In this document: positions 25,378 through 33,845 of the stretch, in pieces | Numbering within the stretch: the first letter of the stretch is position 1 | Layout of the letters: each line of letters starts with the position of its first letter | Origin: Pseudomonas fluorescens | Lineage (GTDB): Bacteria > Pseudomonadota > Gammaproteobacteria > Pseudomonadales > Pseudomonadaceae | Length of the DNA stretch: 64,000 nt | Reading direction: 5' to 3' | NCBI GenBank assembly: GCA_902825215.1 | Contig: LR782234.1 | Coordinates: forward strand, 4,712,001 to 4,776,000 | Made by a program: the position numbers and the translations under genes | Notes under the pieces: model-generated | Database searches by the model: none | What the model was told of the DNA's origin: nothing | The model's input: the letters and a program-made list of their open reading frames with translations, nothing else

Positions 25378-26232
25378 CTAAGCCGCAGCCCACGCCTGCA
25401 AACTCAAATGCGCCTTCTCCCCCGGCGCCAGGTGCAGACTGTCGGTCCCGCCCGCCGCCGCTTCGACGCAGACAAACTCGGATATCTCATCCCAGCTCAC
25501 CCCGAGCAACGGCCGCGCGCCCGGATGCCACACCACGGTGTCGCCGCTGTCGCCGGTATCGATGCATAACTCGCGCTGCCAGGCGTGATCCTTGAGCTGT
25601 AATTCGCCGTCATGCTGGAACACCCGCTGGCAGCCGCCGTCCACGCGCAACTCGCCTTCCTGCTGGCAAACCTGGCGATTCAACTGGTCATAACCCTGCG
25701 CGCCTTCGAGCCCAGACAGCGCTATCTCACCGACATCGCCAATACGCCAGTAAGCGTGCAAAGCCTGGCTCAACTGGCACGGCATGTCGTCCTGATGCTC
25801 GGTGCTCAGGCGCAATTCCATGCGTTCGCCCAGATGTGCGTGCAGGTCGACCTGCCAGTCACACAGTTGCAATTGCCAGTGCAGGCGCACGCCATCCTCG
25901 GCGCTGCTGCTGTCGAGCAGTTTCCAGTCGAGCAGTCGCGCCCAGCCATGCGACGGCCAGGCATTTTCGCTCGGATGGCGGCCATACCACGGCCAGCACA
26001 CCGGCACGCCACCGCGGATCGCGCCGACATGCGGCCACTTCGCCGCGCACCACAACCACGGTTTTTGCCCGCGCGGCTGAAAATGCAGCAATTGCGCGCC
26101 CTGCCGACTGAACACCGCCTGACACAACGGATGATCGATCACCAGCACATCGCGCAGTTGATAGCGTTCCCAGGCGAACACCGGTCGCTCGCGCAGGGAC
26201 TTGAAGAAGCGTTGCAGCGGATGCTCATGCAT
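25378..26232 (-). CDS. D-hexose-6-phosphate mutarotase (aldose-1-epimerase family, YeaD type)
   Basis: Codes for 284 residues with the galactose-mutarotase-like beta-sandwich. Motifs HFQPRGQKPWLWCA, IRGGVPVCWPWYGRHP, HGWARLLDW and the C-terminal FVCVEAAA are YeaD-type. It speeds alpha/beta exchange of glucose-6-phosphate, helping flux from Glk to Zwf. Start ATG 26232 (MHEHPLQRFFKSL) is used; the upstream frame runs through a terminator. Placed last in the oprB-gts series as in P. putida. Confidence 0.88.
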   Translation of the reverse strand: MHEHPLQRFFKSLRERPVFAWERYQLRDVLVIDHPLCQAVFSRQGAQLLHFQPRGQKPWLWCAAKWPHVGAIRGGVPVCWPWYGRHPSENAWPSHGWARLLDWKLLDSSSAEDGVRLHWQLQLCDWQVDLHAHLGERMELRLSTEHQDDMPCQLSQALHAYWRIGDVGEIALSGLEGAQGYDQLNRQVCQQEGELRVDGGCQRVFQHDGELQLKDHAWQRELCIDTGDSGDTVVWHPGARPLLGVSWDEISEFVCVEAAAGGTDSLHLAPGEKAHLSLQAWAAA

Positions 26233-26269
26233 TGGCCACGGTCCAAAAATTACGGGCTGCGCCAGCCCT

Positions 26270-26302
26270 GCAAAAAAAAGCGGACAGCCTGGGCTGTCCG
26301 CA
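26270..26302 (-). terminator. Rho-independent terminator after oprB
   Basis: On the minus strand GCGGACAGCC-N2-GGCTGTCCGC is followed by eight T residues. It lies between the oprB stop and the mutarotase start, so the mutarotase depends on read-through or its own promoter. Confidence 0.85.
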
Positions 26303-26339
26303 AATATGCGCACATAGAGAGGAGCTTATCGCAGACGCG

Positions 26340-27689
26340 TCAGAACGTAGACTGAATTTTCAGGCCAGCGACCAAAGCGTTGTCCACTTCATCCACACCG
26401 CCCGGATGAGTGATGTATTGCAGGTTGGGACGCACGGTCAGCCAGTTGGTGACGTGGAAGCCGTAGTTGAGCTCGTAGTTGTATTCGGTTTCACGAATCG
26501 GCGAGAACGCGGCGTTGTCGTAGTCGGAAACACCGTTGGAGGCGTTCAGCAGTTCAGCGTTGCGCTTGACGTCCTTGTTGACGTGGATACGCGCCGCGCC
26601 AATACCGATGTCATCTTTCGGACGGGCATCGAACGGGCCTTTGTAGACAAACATCACCGACTGGTAGTTGTCGATGAAGTTGGTGTCCTTGTCGTGGAAG
26701 GTCGCGTTGGCCGCGATGTTCAGGCCGCGAGTGGCGTCACCGTTGTGGCTGGTGAGTTGCTGTTGCGCGACGAACCAGTAACCGCTCTTGCTGTTGTGCG
26801 ACTTGTAGGCGTCGCCCGTGGTCGCTGCGTCGAAACCGTTGACGTCTTCGCGAACGTCGTCGGCATCAGCCGTGCTCTTGTAGTAACCGACGCGGTATTC
26901 GCCCGGCAGGCTGTTGACCTTCGGCGACCAGACCAGTTCGACCGGCAGAACAGTACCCTTGGTGCCGCTGCCGCTGAGTTTGAAACCGTTGCCGTGTTCC
27001 AGCTGCGACGGGTTCTGGTTGTACGCACCGATTTGCGCGTAGAGCTCGTCGTTGATGTTGTACTTCACACGAATCGCGGCCTGGCTGACTGGCCAGTTGT
27101 ACCAGATGTTGGTCGCCCAGTTACCCACTTGCGAACCGCAGAACGCGAGGTTCTGGAAGTCGCACGGGAAGGTGTTGAAGTCTTCGCCTTCACCGAAGTA
27201 ACCGGCCTTGACGTCGAGTTTGTTGTCGAAGAACTGGTGCTGAATCCACAACTGGGTCAGACGCACCATGTGCCCGCGACCGTAGACTTCCTGCGAGGAG
27301 CTGAGGGTGCCAGCACGCGGATCGCCAACGCGGTCGTTGGAGATGTTGTAGCCGTTACGATTGGTCAGCTGGATCTTCGCCTGGGTGTTGTCCCAACCCC
27401 ACAGTTTCTGCAGGTCGAGCGCCACGCCGAGGCCGAACTGGTCGCTGTAGCGGCCGGTCTTGTCGTCGTCATAGCCGCCGTGCAGGTTGGCGCCCATCTC
27501 GCCAACGTAGTCGGCCTTGATGTCGATACCCTGCTCGATCAGCTTGGTCCGCTCTCCGCCCCAGTCACCAGTCATCCATTTGGAGTCGGAGCTGAACGCA
27601 TCCGCCGCCATCGCGTTACCGGCCAGCACCAGTGCTGCCGCCGCAGAAACCTGGCAGATCAACCGGGCATTGACGTGTTTCATTTTCAT
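26340..27689 (-). CDS. oprB: Carbohydrate-selective porin OprB
   Basis: Codes for 449 residues. A signal peptide (KMKHVNARLICQVSAAAALV, cleaved after GNAMA, about residue 28) leads to a 16-strand beta-barrel ending in the outer-membrane signature phenylalanine (LVAGLKIQSTF). The family motifs WMTGDWGGERTKLIEQGIDIKADYVGE and YGRGHMVRLTQLWIQHQFFD are present. It admits glucose and related sugars. Lies downstream of gtsABCD, separated by a REPIN, with a CA-rich leader motif before its ribosome-binding site. Confidence 0.95.
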   Translation of the reverse strand: MKMKHVNARLICQVSAAAALVLAGNAMAADAFSSDSKWMTGDWGGERTKLIEQGIDIKADYVGEMGANLHGGYDDDKTGRYSDQFGLGVALDLQKLWGWDNTQAKIQLTNRNGYNISNDRVGDPRAGTLSSSQEVYGRGHMVRLTQLWIQHQFFDNKLDVKAGYFGEGEDFNTFPCDFQNLAFCGSQVGNWATNIWYNWPVSQAAIRVKYNINDELYAQIGAYNQNPSQLEHGNGFKLSGSGTKGTVLPVELVWSPKVNSLPGEYRVGYYKSTADADDVREDVNGFDAATTGDAYKSHNSKSGYWFVAQQQLTSHNGDATRGLNIAANATFHDKDTNFIDNYQSVMFVYKGPFDARPKDDIGIGAARIHVNKDVKRNAELLNASNGVSDYDNAAFSPIRETEYNYELNYGFHVTNWLTVRPNLQYITHPGGVDEVDNALVAGLKIQSTF

Positions 27690-27703
27690 CCCTACATCCT
27701 CGT

Positions 27704-27716
27704 CTTTATTGTTATT
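27704..27716 (-). promoter_or_regulatory. CA-rich leader motif of oprB (Hfq/Crc-type site)
   Basis: On the minus strand the leader reads AATAACAATAAAG 15-27 bases before the ATG, next to the GAGGA Shine-Dalgarno. Fits AANAANAA. Confidence 0.5.
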
Positions 27717-27802
27717 AACTGTTTTTATCTAACGCGGTTTACATAAAGTGCGACGAATGACAGGCCATTCGCCGCGTGCTCCTTTTTTGTGGAACCGGCC
27801 CA

Positions 27803-27890
27803 TGTGGGAGCTGGCTTGCCAGCGATGGCATCAACCCGATTCGACGACGGACCGAGTTGCCTGCATCGCTGGCAAGCCAGCTCCCACAGG
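27803..27890. repeat. REPIN, type II (GGGAGCTGGCTTGCCAGCGA)
   Basis: Doublet of the second REP family, in the gtsD-oprB gap, where a stable mRNA hairpin could separate expression of the transporter from that of the porin. Confidence 0.9.
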
Positions 27891-27911
27891 ACAGCATTCC
27901 AACCATGTTCT

Positions 27912-29072
27912 TCAGCGGCCCTTGAACTGCGCCACATTCGCCGACCGGATTTCAGCCTGCGCCTGGCCCGCAACGCCCAGACGCTCGCCGGTTTTGGCGT
28001 CGAACAACAACACTTTCGACGGATCGAATTGCAGCGTCAGGCTTTCGCCCACCTGCGGTGCCACGTCTGGCGCCAGTCGGCAGCAGACCTTGGTGTCGTT
28101 CAAATTGACGAACACCAGAGTGTCCGGACCGGTCGGTTCGGTGACCTGCACTTCAGCACGAATGCTCGGCAGGCCATTGCCTTCGCCGTTCGCCAGACAG
28201 ATCTGCTCCGGGCGCAGGCCGAGGATCACTTCGCGGTCTTCAAGCCCGGCGTCCTGCATGCTCATCGGCAATTCGCAACGCGCCTGACCGCTGTCGAGCA
28301 GCGCCAGCAGGCGCCCATCCTTGCGCTGCAAACGCAGCGGAATGAAGTTCATCGGCGGCGAACCGATGAAGCTGGCGACGAACAGGTTGGCCGGATCGTT
28401 GTAGATATCCTTAGGGGTGCCGAACTGCTGAATGATGCCGTCTTTCATCACCGCGACCTTGTCGCCCAGAGTCATCGCTTCGATCTGGTCGTGGGTCACG
28501 TACACGGTGGTGGTTTTCAGACGCTGATGCATCAGCTTCATTTCGGTGCGCATCTCGACGCGCAGCTTGGCGTCAAGGTTGGACAGCGGTTCGTCGAACA
28601 GGTAGATCTTCGGTCGACGTGCCAGTGCACGACCCATCGCCACCCGCTGTTGCTGCCCGCCGGAGAGCTGGCCCGGCTTGCGATTGAGCAAGTGTTCGAT
28701 CTGCAGCAGCTTGGCCACGCGCGCGACTTCTTCGTCGATCGCTGCCTGCGGCATCTTGCGGATCTTCAGGCCGAATTCGATGTTCTCGCGCACGCTCATG
28801 GTCGGGTACAGCGCGTAGGACTGGAACACCATGGCGATGTCACGATCCTTGGGGCTCATGCCGCTGACGTCCTGATCGCCGATCATGATCGCGCCGCCGG
28901 TGATGGTTTCCAGACCGGCGATGCAGTTCATCAAGGTCGATTTGCCGCAGCCCGACGGGCCGACGAGGATCAGGAATTCGCCGTCCTTGATCGACAGTTC
29001 GATGTTCTTCAGGGTGTCCGGCAGGCCGGCACCGTAAGTCTTGTTGACGTTGCGAAGTTCGAGCGTTGCCAT
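27912..29072 (-). CDS. gtsD: Glucose ABC transporter, ATP-binding protein GtsD
   Basis: Codes for 386 residues of a MalK/UgpC-type ATPase. Walker A GPSGCGKST, Q-loop FQSYALYP, signature LSGGQQQRVAMGRAL, Walker B KIYLFDEPLSNLD and H-loop VYVTHDQIEAMTL are all intact. A C-terminal TOBE/OB domain (about residues 240-386) follows, as in MalK. Last gene of gtsABCD, starting 2 bp after the gtsC stop. Energises glucose import. Confidence 0.94.
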   Translation of the reverse strand: MATLELRNVNKTYGAGLPDTLKNIELSIKDGEFLILVGPSGCGKSTLMNCIAGLETITGGAIMIGDQDVSGMSPKDRDIAMVFQSYALYPTMSVRENIEFGLKIRKMPQAAIDEEVARVAKLLQIEHLLNRKPGQLSGGQQQRVAMGRALARRPKIYLFDEPLSNLDAKLRVEMRTEMKLMHQRLKTTTVYVTHDQIEAMTLGDKVAVMKDGIIQQFGTPKDIYNDPANLFVASFIGSPPMNFIPLRLQRKDGRLLALLDSGQARCELPMSMQDAGLEDREVILGLRPEQICLANGEGNGLPSIRAEVQVTEPTGPDTLVFVNLNDTKVCCRLAPDVAPQVGESLTLQFDPSKVLLFDAKTGERLGVAGQAQAEIRSANVAQFKGR

Positions 29073-29074
29073 GA

Positions 29075-29920
29075 TTACCCCTTGACCGCGCCGGCCGTCA
29101 GCCCGCGCACGAAATACTTGCCTGCGACCACATAGACCAGCAGGGTCGGCAGGCCGGCGATCATCGCCGCTGCCATGTCCACGTTATATTCCTTGGCACC
29201 GGTGCTGGTGTTGACCAGGTTGTTCAGCGCCACGGTGATCGGCTGCGAATCGCCGCTGGAGAACACCACACCGAACAGGAAGTCGTTCCAGATCTGGGTG
29301 AACTGCCAGATCAGGCAGACCATGATGATCGGCGTCGACATCGGCAGGATGATCCGGCGGAAAATCGTGAAGAAACCCGCTCCGTCAAGACGCGCAGCCT
29401 TGACCAGCGCATCGGGAATGCTCACGTAGTAGTTACGGAAGAACAGCGTGGTGAACGCCAGGCCGTAAACCACATGCACGAACACCAGGCCGGTGGTGGT
29501 GCTCGCCAGGCCCATCTTGCCGAGGGTGAACGAGGCCGGCAGCAGCACGGTCTGGAATGGCAGGAAGCAGCCGAACAGCAGCAGCCCGAAGAACAGCTGC
29601 GAACCACGGAAGCGCCACATCGACAGCACATAACCGTTCAACGCACCGATGGCGGTCGAGATGATCACGGCTGGCACGGTGATCTTGATCGAGTTCCAGA
29701 AGTAACCGTCAACCGTGGCCCAGGCCTTGACCCAGCCGATGCCGCTGACCACGGTCGGCCAGCTCAGCAGGTTGCCGGTGCTGATGTCTTCGGGCGTTTT
29801 GAAGCTGGTCAGCAACATGACCACCAGCGGCACCAGATACAGAATCACCGCGAAAATCAGCACCGCGTAAATGGCGATGCGACTGAAGCTGATCGCAGGT
29901 TTGGCAGCGAGACTAGTCAT
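29075..29920 (-). CDS. gtsC: Glucose ABC transporter, permease GtsC
   Basis: Codes for 281 residues with six membrane helices, like MalG. The EAA-type loop that docks to the ATPase is seen in SIPDALVKAARLDGAGFFTIFRRIILPMSTP. It overlaps the end of gtsB by 8 bp and is followed directly by gtsD, so the three genes form one tightly coupled translation unit. Confidence 0.93.
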   Translation of the reverse strand: MTSLAAKPAISFSRIAIYAVLIFAVILYLVPLVVMLLTSFKTPEDISTGNLLSWPTVVSGIGWVKAWATVDGYFWNSIKITVPAVIISTAIGALNGYVLSMWRFRGSQLFFGLLLFGCFLPFQTVLLPASFTLGKMGLASTTTGLVFVHVVYGLAFTTLFFRNYYVSIPDALVKAARLDGAGFFTIFRRIILPMSTPIIMVCLIWQFTQIWNDFLFGVVFSSGDSQPITVALNNLVNTSTGAKEYNVDMAAAMIAGLPTLLVYVVAGKYFVRGLTAGAVKG

Positions 29921-30821
29921 TGCGCTTGGTCCTCAGCTCGGAATACAGGTAAGGCACGATGATCGCGAGGATCGCACCGAGCATCAGAATCGCACTGGCC
30001 GAGCCCATGCCCATCTGGCCGCGACTGAAGGTGAACGAATACATGAACATCGCTGGCAGGTCGGAGGAATAACCCGGGCCACCGGCCGTCATCGCAGCGA
30101 CGAGGTCGAAGCTCTTGATCGCGATGTGCGCCAGAATCATCACCGCACTGAAGAACACCGGACGCAGGCTTGGCAGCACGACTTTCCAGTAGATGCGCGG
30201 CATGCTCGCGCCGTCGATCTGCGCGGCACGAATGATCGATTGATCGACACCGCGCAGGCCGGCGAGGAACATCGCCATGATGAAGCCCGAGGCTTGCCAC
30301 ACAGCGGCAATCACCAGGCAGTAAACCACGCGATCCGGGTCGATCAGCCAGTCGAGACGGAAGCCTTCCCAGCCCCAGTCACGCAACAATTTGTCCAGGC
30401 CCATGCCCGGGTTGAGCAGCCATTTCCACGCGGTACCGGTCACGATCATCGAGAGCGCCATCGGGTACAGGTAAATGGTGCGGATAAAGCCTTCGCGACG
30501 GATGCGCTGGTCGAGGAACACCGCCAGCAGCACACCGATCACCAGGGTGATGCCGATGAACATGCCGCCGAACACCGCGAGGTTCTTGCTCGCGACCCAC
30601 CAGCGGTCGTTGTCGAACAACCGTGCGTATTGCGCCAGACCGGCCCACTTGTAGTTGGGCAGAAAAGTCGACGTGGTGAACGACAGAATGAACGTCCACA
30701 GGATGTAGCCATAGAAGCCCACCAGCACGATGAACATGCTCGGCGCCAGCACCAGTTTCGGTAGCCAGCGCTGCAATGCATCGAACGGCGAGGCCTTGCT
30801 GAACACAGCAACAGAACTCAT
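29913..30821 (-). CDS. gtsB: Glucose ABC transporter, permease GtsB
   Basis: Codes for 302 residues, the MalF-like partner, with six helices and the loop GVDQSIIRAAQIDGASMPRIYWKVVLPSLRP (EAA motif). Start ATG 30821 (MSSVAVFSKASPFDALQRW) is preferred to an in-frame start at 30833. The gap to gtsA contains a CAAGCTGCAAGCT-type repeat, unusual inside an operon. Confidence 0.93.
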   Translation of the reverse strand: MSSVAVFSKASPFDALQRWLPKLVLAPSMFIVLVGFYGYILWTFILSFTTSTFLPNYKWAGLAQYARLFDNDRWWVASKNLAVFGGMFIGITLVIGVLLAVFLDQRIRREGFIRTIYLYPMALSMIVTGTAWKWLLNPGMGLDKLLRDWGWEGFRLDWLIDPDRVVYCLVIAAVWQASGFIMAMFLAGLRGVDQSIIRAAQIDGASMPRIYWKVVLPSLRPVFFSAVMILAHIAIKSFDLVAAMTAGGPGYSSDLPAMFMYSFTFSRGQMGMGSASAILMLGAILAIIVPYLYSELRTKRND

Positions 30822-30849
30822 GAGCAAATCCACAAAAGAAAGAGAAGAA

Positions 30850-30931
30850 CAGCTGCAAGCTGCAAGCTACAAGACCAACAGCGCGCAAGCCTTTAACTTG
30901 CAGCCTGAAGCTTGATGCTTGCAGCTCGCCG
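30850..30931. repeat. AAGCTGCAAGCT-type inverted repeat, copy 1
   Basis: AGCTGCAAGCTGCAAGCTACAAG on one side faces CTTGCAGCCTGAAGCTTGATGCTTGCAGCT on the other, giving a long stem. It lies between gtsA and gtsB. Relatives are at about 40943 and 62577. Confidence 0.75.
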
Positions 30932-30940
30932 TCAAGGCGC

Positions 30941-32242
30941 TTATTTGGCTGACTGAACCGCCGCGCCGAGTTTCTTCGCCGCATCGGCCGGGTCGGCTTT
31001 CGGGTCGTTGATGTAGTTGGTGACTACGTCAAAGAACGCGCCCTGCACCGCCAGCGTGGTCGCCATGTTGTGCGCCATGCTTGGTTGCAGGCCGCCGGAC
31101 TTGGCGTCCGCGAGGAAGTCTTTGGCAGCGGTCTGGGCGCAGGAGTCGAAGCCGAGCTTGTCCATGTTGTTCAACATGTCGTTGCGTACCGGGATCGAGC
31201 CTTTGTTGATGCTGAAGACTTTCTGGAAGTTTTCACCCAGCACGACTTTGGCGATGTCCTGCTGACCGGCCGCAGTACCCGCGTCCTTCTGCTTGAACAC
31301 GGCCAGCGAGTCGATGTTGTAGGTGAACGCCTTGTCGGTGCCCGGGAACGCTACGCACTCGTAGTCCTTGCCGGCGACTTTCTTGGCGGCGGTCCATTCG
31401 GACTTGGCCCAGTCACCCATGATCTGCATGCCGGCCTTGCCGTTGATGACCTTGGCCGCTTCGAGGTTCCAGTCCTGACCTTTGCCGTCAGCGTCCATGT
31501 AGGTCGCGACTTTCTTCAGCTCAGTCAGCGCCTTGACCATTTCCGGGCCAGTCAGCGCTTTGTTGTCGAGATCGACCAGGGCTTTCTTGTAACCATCCAC
31601 ACCCATGACCGAGAGCACCACCGCTTCGAACACGGTGCTGTCCTGCCAAGGCTGACCACCGTGGGCAAGCGGGATGAAGCCTGCGGCTTTCAGCTTGTCG
31701 CCGGCAGCGTAGAACTCTTCGAGGGTGGTCGGGTTCTTGGTGATCCCGGCTTTCTTGAAGACTTCCGGGTTGATCCACAACCAGTTCACGCGGTGAATGT
31801 TCACCGGCACGGCCACGTAATCACCGTCGTACTTGACGGTATCGGAGACTTTCTTGTCGAGCAGGCTGTCCCACTTTTCCGACTTGGCGACGTCTTTCAA
31901 AACGTCGGTGTCGAGCAGGCCGGTTGACGCCCATTCCTGGATGTCCGGGCCTTTGATCTGCGCAACGCCCGGCGGGTTGCCGGCAACGGCGCGGCTTTTC
32001 AGCACGGTCATGGCAGTCGCACCGCCACCACCGGCGACAGCGCCGTCCTTCCAGGTGAAACCGTCTTTTTCGACTTGAGCCTTGAGCACATCGACAGCGG
32101 CTTTTTCGCCACCGGAGGTCCACCAGTGCACAACTTCGACCGAACCTTTGGATTCGGCAGCGGAAACACTGAGCGGCAGGATTGCGAGCGGGAACAGGGA
32201 GGCGACAGAAATGACAGTAGCGAGGCGAGAAATCGCATTCAT
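30941..32242 (-). CDS. gtsA: Glucose ABC transporter, periplasmic binding protein GtsA
   Basis: Codes for 433 residues. A signal peptide (MNAISRLATVISVASLFPLAILPLSVSAAES, cleavage near residue 27) is followed by a family 1 sugar-binding protein: VEVVHWWTSGGEKAAVDVLK, VPVNIHRVNWLWINPEVFKKAGI and MQIMGDWAKSEW match glucose/mannose binders. It captures glucose in the periplasm for GtsBCD. Start ATG 32242 is supported by AAAGGTA; the ATG at 32272 is in frame but adds a charged N-terminus unlike a signal. Confidence 0.94.
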   Translation of the reverse strand: MNAISRLATVISVASLFPLAILPLSVSAAESKGSVEVVHWWTSGGEKAAVDVLKAQVEKDGFTWKDGAVAGGGGATAMTVLKSRAVAGNPPGVAQIKGPDIQEWASTGLLDTDVLKDVAKSEKWDSLLDKKVSDTVKYDGDYVAVPVNIHRVNWLWINPEVFKKAGITKNPTTLEEFYAAGDKLKAAGFIPLAHGGQPWQDSTVFEAVVLSVMGVDGYKKALVDLDNKALTGPEMVKALTELKKVATYMDADGKGQDWNLEAAKVINGKAGMQIMGDWAKSEWTAAKKVAGKDYECVAFPGTDKAFTYNIDSLAVFKQKDAGTAAGQQDIAKVVLGENFQKVFSINKGSIPVRNDMLNNMDKLGFDSCAQTAAKDFLADAKSGGLQPSMAHNMATTLAVQGAFFDVVTNYINDPKADPADAAKKLGAAVQSAK

Positions 32243-32257
32243 TCGAAATGTACCTTT

Positions 32258-32268
32258 CTTGTTGTTAT
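32258..32268 (-). promoter_or_regulatory. CA-rich leader motif of gtsA (Hfq/Crc-type site)
   Basis: On the minus strand ATAACAACAAG runs directly into the AAAGG Shine-Dalgarno, so binding there would block ribosome access. Confidence 0.55.
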
Positions 32269-32327
32269 GCATTGCAAGTCTGGTGCTTGCGCTGCACGGA
32301 GTTTAAACAGAGCGTTTCCCTTCGCAG

Positions 32328-32353
32328 GTAACGAAGGGACGCGTAAATGTCAC
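32328..32353 (-). promoter_or_regulatory. Candidate GltR-type element upstream of gtsA
   Basis: On the minus strand GTGACA-N9-CCCTTCGTTAC, about 86 bp upstream of the gtsA start. The same layout with the same spacing occurs upstream of the AGE gene at 33683-33708. The adjacent response regulator GltR is the likely binder (inference). Confidence 0.45.
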
Positions 32354-32360
32354 GACATGG

Positions 32361-33620
32361 TTACACAGGACTGCCGCAGGATAACCGCGCCAAAGCGGTG
32401 GCCATGCTCGGTGCCAGCGGCAATCGCGGAATCAAAACAGCCTGCCAGGCGTGATACAGATCGGGTTTGCCCGGCCAGATATCGGCACTTGGCTGGTTTA
32501 GCGGATTGAGTTCGTGATGCCAACTGCCGTTGCAGCGATCAATGAAATGCAGTTCGCAGAATTCCCAGAACAGCCGGTACCAGGTCTCGTATTGCGCCTC
32601 GCCGGTGCGTTTGAGCAAGGCACTCGCGGCGGCGCTGGCTTCGGCGTGGGTCCAGTGCAAACGATGGCGGACCACCGCTTTGTTGTCCCAATCGAGGGTG
32701 TACACGATGCCCGGAGCACCGTCGACGTTCCAGCCGTGGCGGCAGTTGTTGTCGAAGAGTTTTTGCGCGTCAGTGGCGAGCCAGCCCGGCGTCAGCATGC
32801 CGGCCTGGACCCGCGCCGCTTCGAGGTGCAGCAACAGCCGCGCCCACTCGAAGCCGTGGCCCGGCGTGGTGCCGTAAGGGCGGAAGCCGTCGGCGGGATT
32901 GTCGTGGTTGTAGTGGCGTAGCGGCTGCCAGTCGCGATCGAAGTGTTCGATGACCATGTAATCGTTGGCCGCAGCGTGGCCGTGAATCACTCGCTCGACA
33001 ATGCGCTGGGCGCGCACCAGCCAGCGCGGGTCTTCTGTGACATCAGCCAGCGCGAGAAACGCTTCGGTCGCGTGCATGTTGCTGTTGGCGCCGCGATAGG
33101 CTTCTTCTTCGCTCCAGTCGCGGTTGAAGAATTCGCGCATGGCGCCCTCTTCTTCGCTCCAGAAATAGGTGTCGATGATATCGATCGCATCATCCAGCAA
33201 AGCCTGGGCGCCGGGCCGTTGTGCAACCACGGCGGAACTGGCGGCCAACGCGACAAAGGCATGCAGGTAGGCATTCTTGCCGGTGTTGTCGTCGCGGTGC
33301 TCGGCGACTGCGAACCAGCCGCCGTGCAGCGCATCGCGCAACGGCCCGCGCAACGCGGCGATGCCGTGGTCGATCAGCTCGGCAAACCCTGGCAGGCCCT
33401 GGATATGCGCCATGGCGAAGCTGTGGGTCATACGTGCGGTGTTCATGGTTTCGGCTTGCGCGTTCGCCGGTAACCGGCCGCGCTCGTCGAGGTTGCCGAA
33501 ACCTTGGGGAAGTCGTGCTGCCTTGGCGAAATCCAGCAGGCGCAGGCCTTCGGCGGCGAGCCATTGCTGGTGGGCAGGCGCGTTCAGCCAACTGCTCAAG
33601 CCTGGGTGAAAGGTGTCCAT
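32361..33620 (-). CDS. AGE-family sugar epimerase/isomerase (YihS-like, mannose/glucose isomerase candidate)
   Basis: Codes for 419 residues of an (alpha/alpha)6-barrel in the N-acylglucosamine 2-epimerase family. Visible active-site motifs are MTHSFAMAH, GRxxxN-like NMHATEAFLAL (middle), PGHGFEWARLLLHLE and HAEASAAASALL, all histidine-bearing. This pattern fits mannose isomerase/YihS (mannose-glucose-fructose interconversion). It sits between gtrS and gtsA with 118 bp to gtsA, suggesting a role in handling sugars imported by this transporter. Start ATG 33620; an upstream frame to 33665 is not supported. Confidence 0.85.
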   Translation of the reverse strand: MDTFHPGLSSWLNAPAHQQWLAAEGLRLLDFAKAARLPQGFGNLDERGRLPANAQAETMNTARMTHSFAMAHIQGLPGFAELIDHGIAALRGPLRDALHGGWFAVAEHRDDNTGKNAYLHAFVALAASSAVVAQRPGAQALLDDAIDIIDTYFWSEEEGAMREFFNRDWSEEEAYRGANSNMHATEAFLALADVTEDPRWLVRAQRIVERVIHGHAAANDYMVIEHFDRDWQPLRHYNHDNPADGFRPYGTTPGHGFEWARLLLHLEAARVQAGMLTPGWLATDAQKLFDNNCRHGWNVDGAPGIVYTLDWDNKAVVRHRLHWTHAEASAAASALLKRTGEAQYETWYRLFWEFCELHFIDRCNGSWHHELNPLNQPSADIWPGKPDLYHAWQAVLIPRLPLAPSMATALARLSCGSPV

Positions 33621-33630
33621 GGAGTGACCC

Positions 33631-33642
33631 TTTTTTGTTGTT
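33631..33642 (-). promoter_or_regulatory. CA-rich leader motif of the AGE epimerase gene
   Basis: On the minus strand AACAACAAAAAA precedes the GGG ribosome-binding region, 11-22 bases from the ATG. Fits the Hfq/Crc AANAANAA pattern. Confidence 0.5.
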
Positions 33643-33682
33643 AGGACTGCGGGCAGTCTAAACAACGGGCCGGGGTGGGCTT

Positions 33683-33708
33683 GTAACGAAGGGGACGGGG
33701 TTTGTCAC
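33683..33708 (-). promoter_or_regulatory. Candidate GltR-type element upstream of the AGE epimerase gene
   Basis: On the minus strand GTGACA-N9-CCCTTCGTTAC, matching the element at 32328-32353 in the conserved blocks and their spacing. Another GTGAC half lies just beyond, at 33715-33719. Confidence 0.45.
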
Positions 33709-33742
33709 TGACCCGTGACATTTGTATTGATGCATCTGACGT

Positions 33743-33826
33743 CTTCGCGAGCAGGCTCGCTCCCACATTCCACCGCATTCCTTAAGTTGGAACGCAATCA
33801 CCTGTGGGAGCGAGCCTGCTCGCGAA
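33743..33826. repeat. REP pair, type I, opposite orientation
   Basis: Arms CTTCGCGAGCAGGCTCGCTCCCACA and TGTGGGAGCGAGCCTGCTCGCGAAG lie in reversed order around a 34-bp spacer, between gtrS and the AGE gene. Confidence 0.9.
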
Positions 33827-33845
33827 GAACGATAACGCGGTCTGA

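Noticed and set aside
32243..32272. Earlier gtsA start at 32272
   Set aside because: It adds MHNNKKGTFR before an otherwise normal signal peptide and would place the Shine-Dalgarno AAAGG inside the coding sequence.
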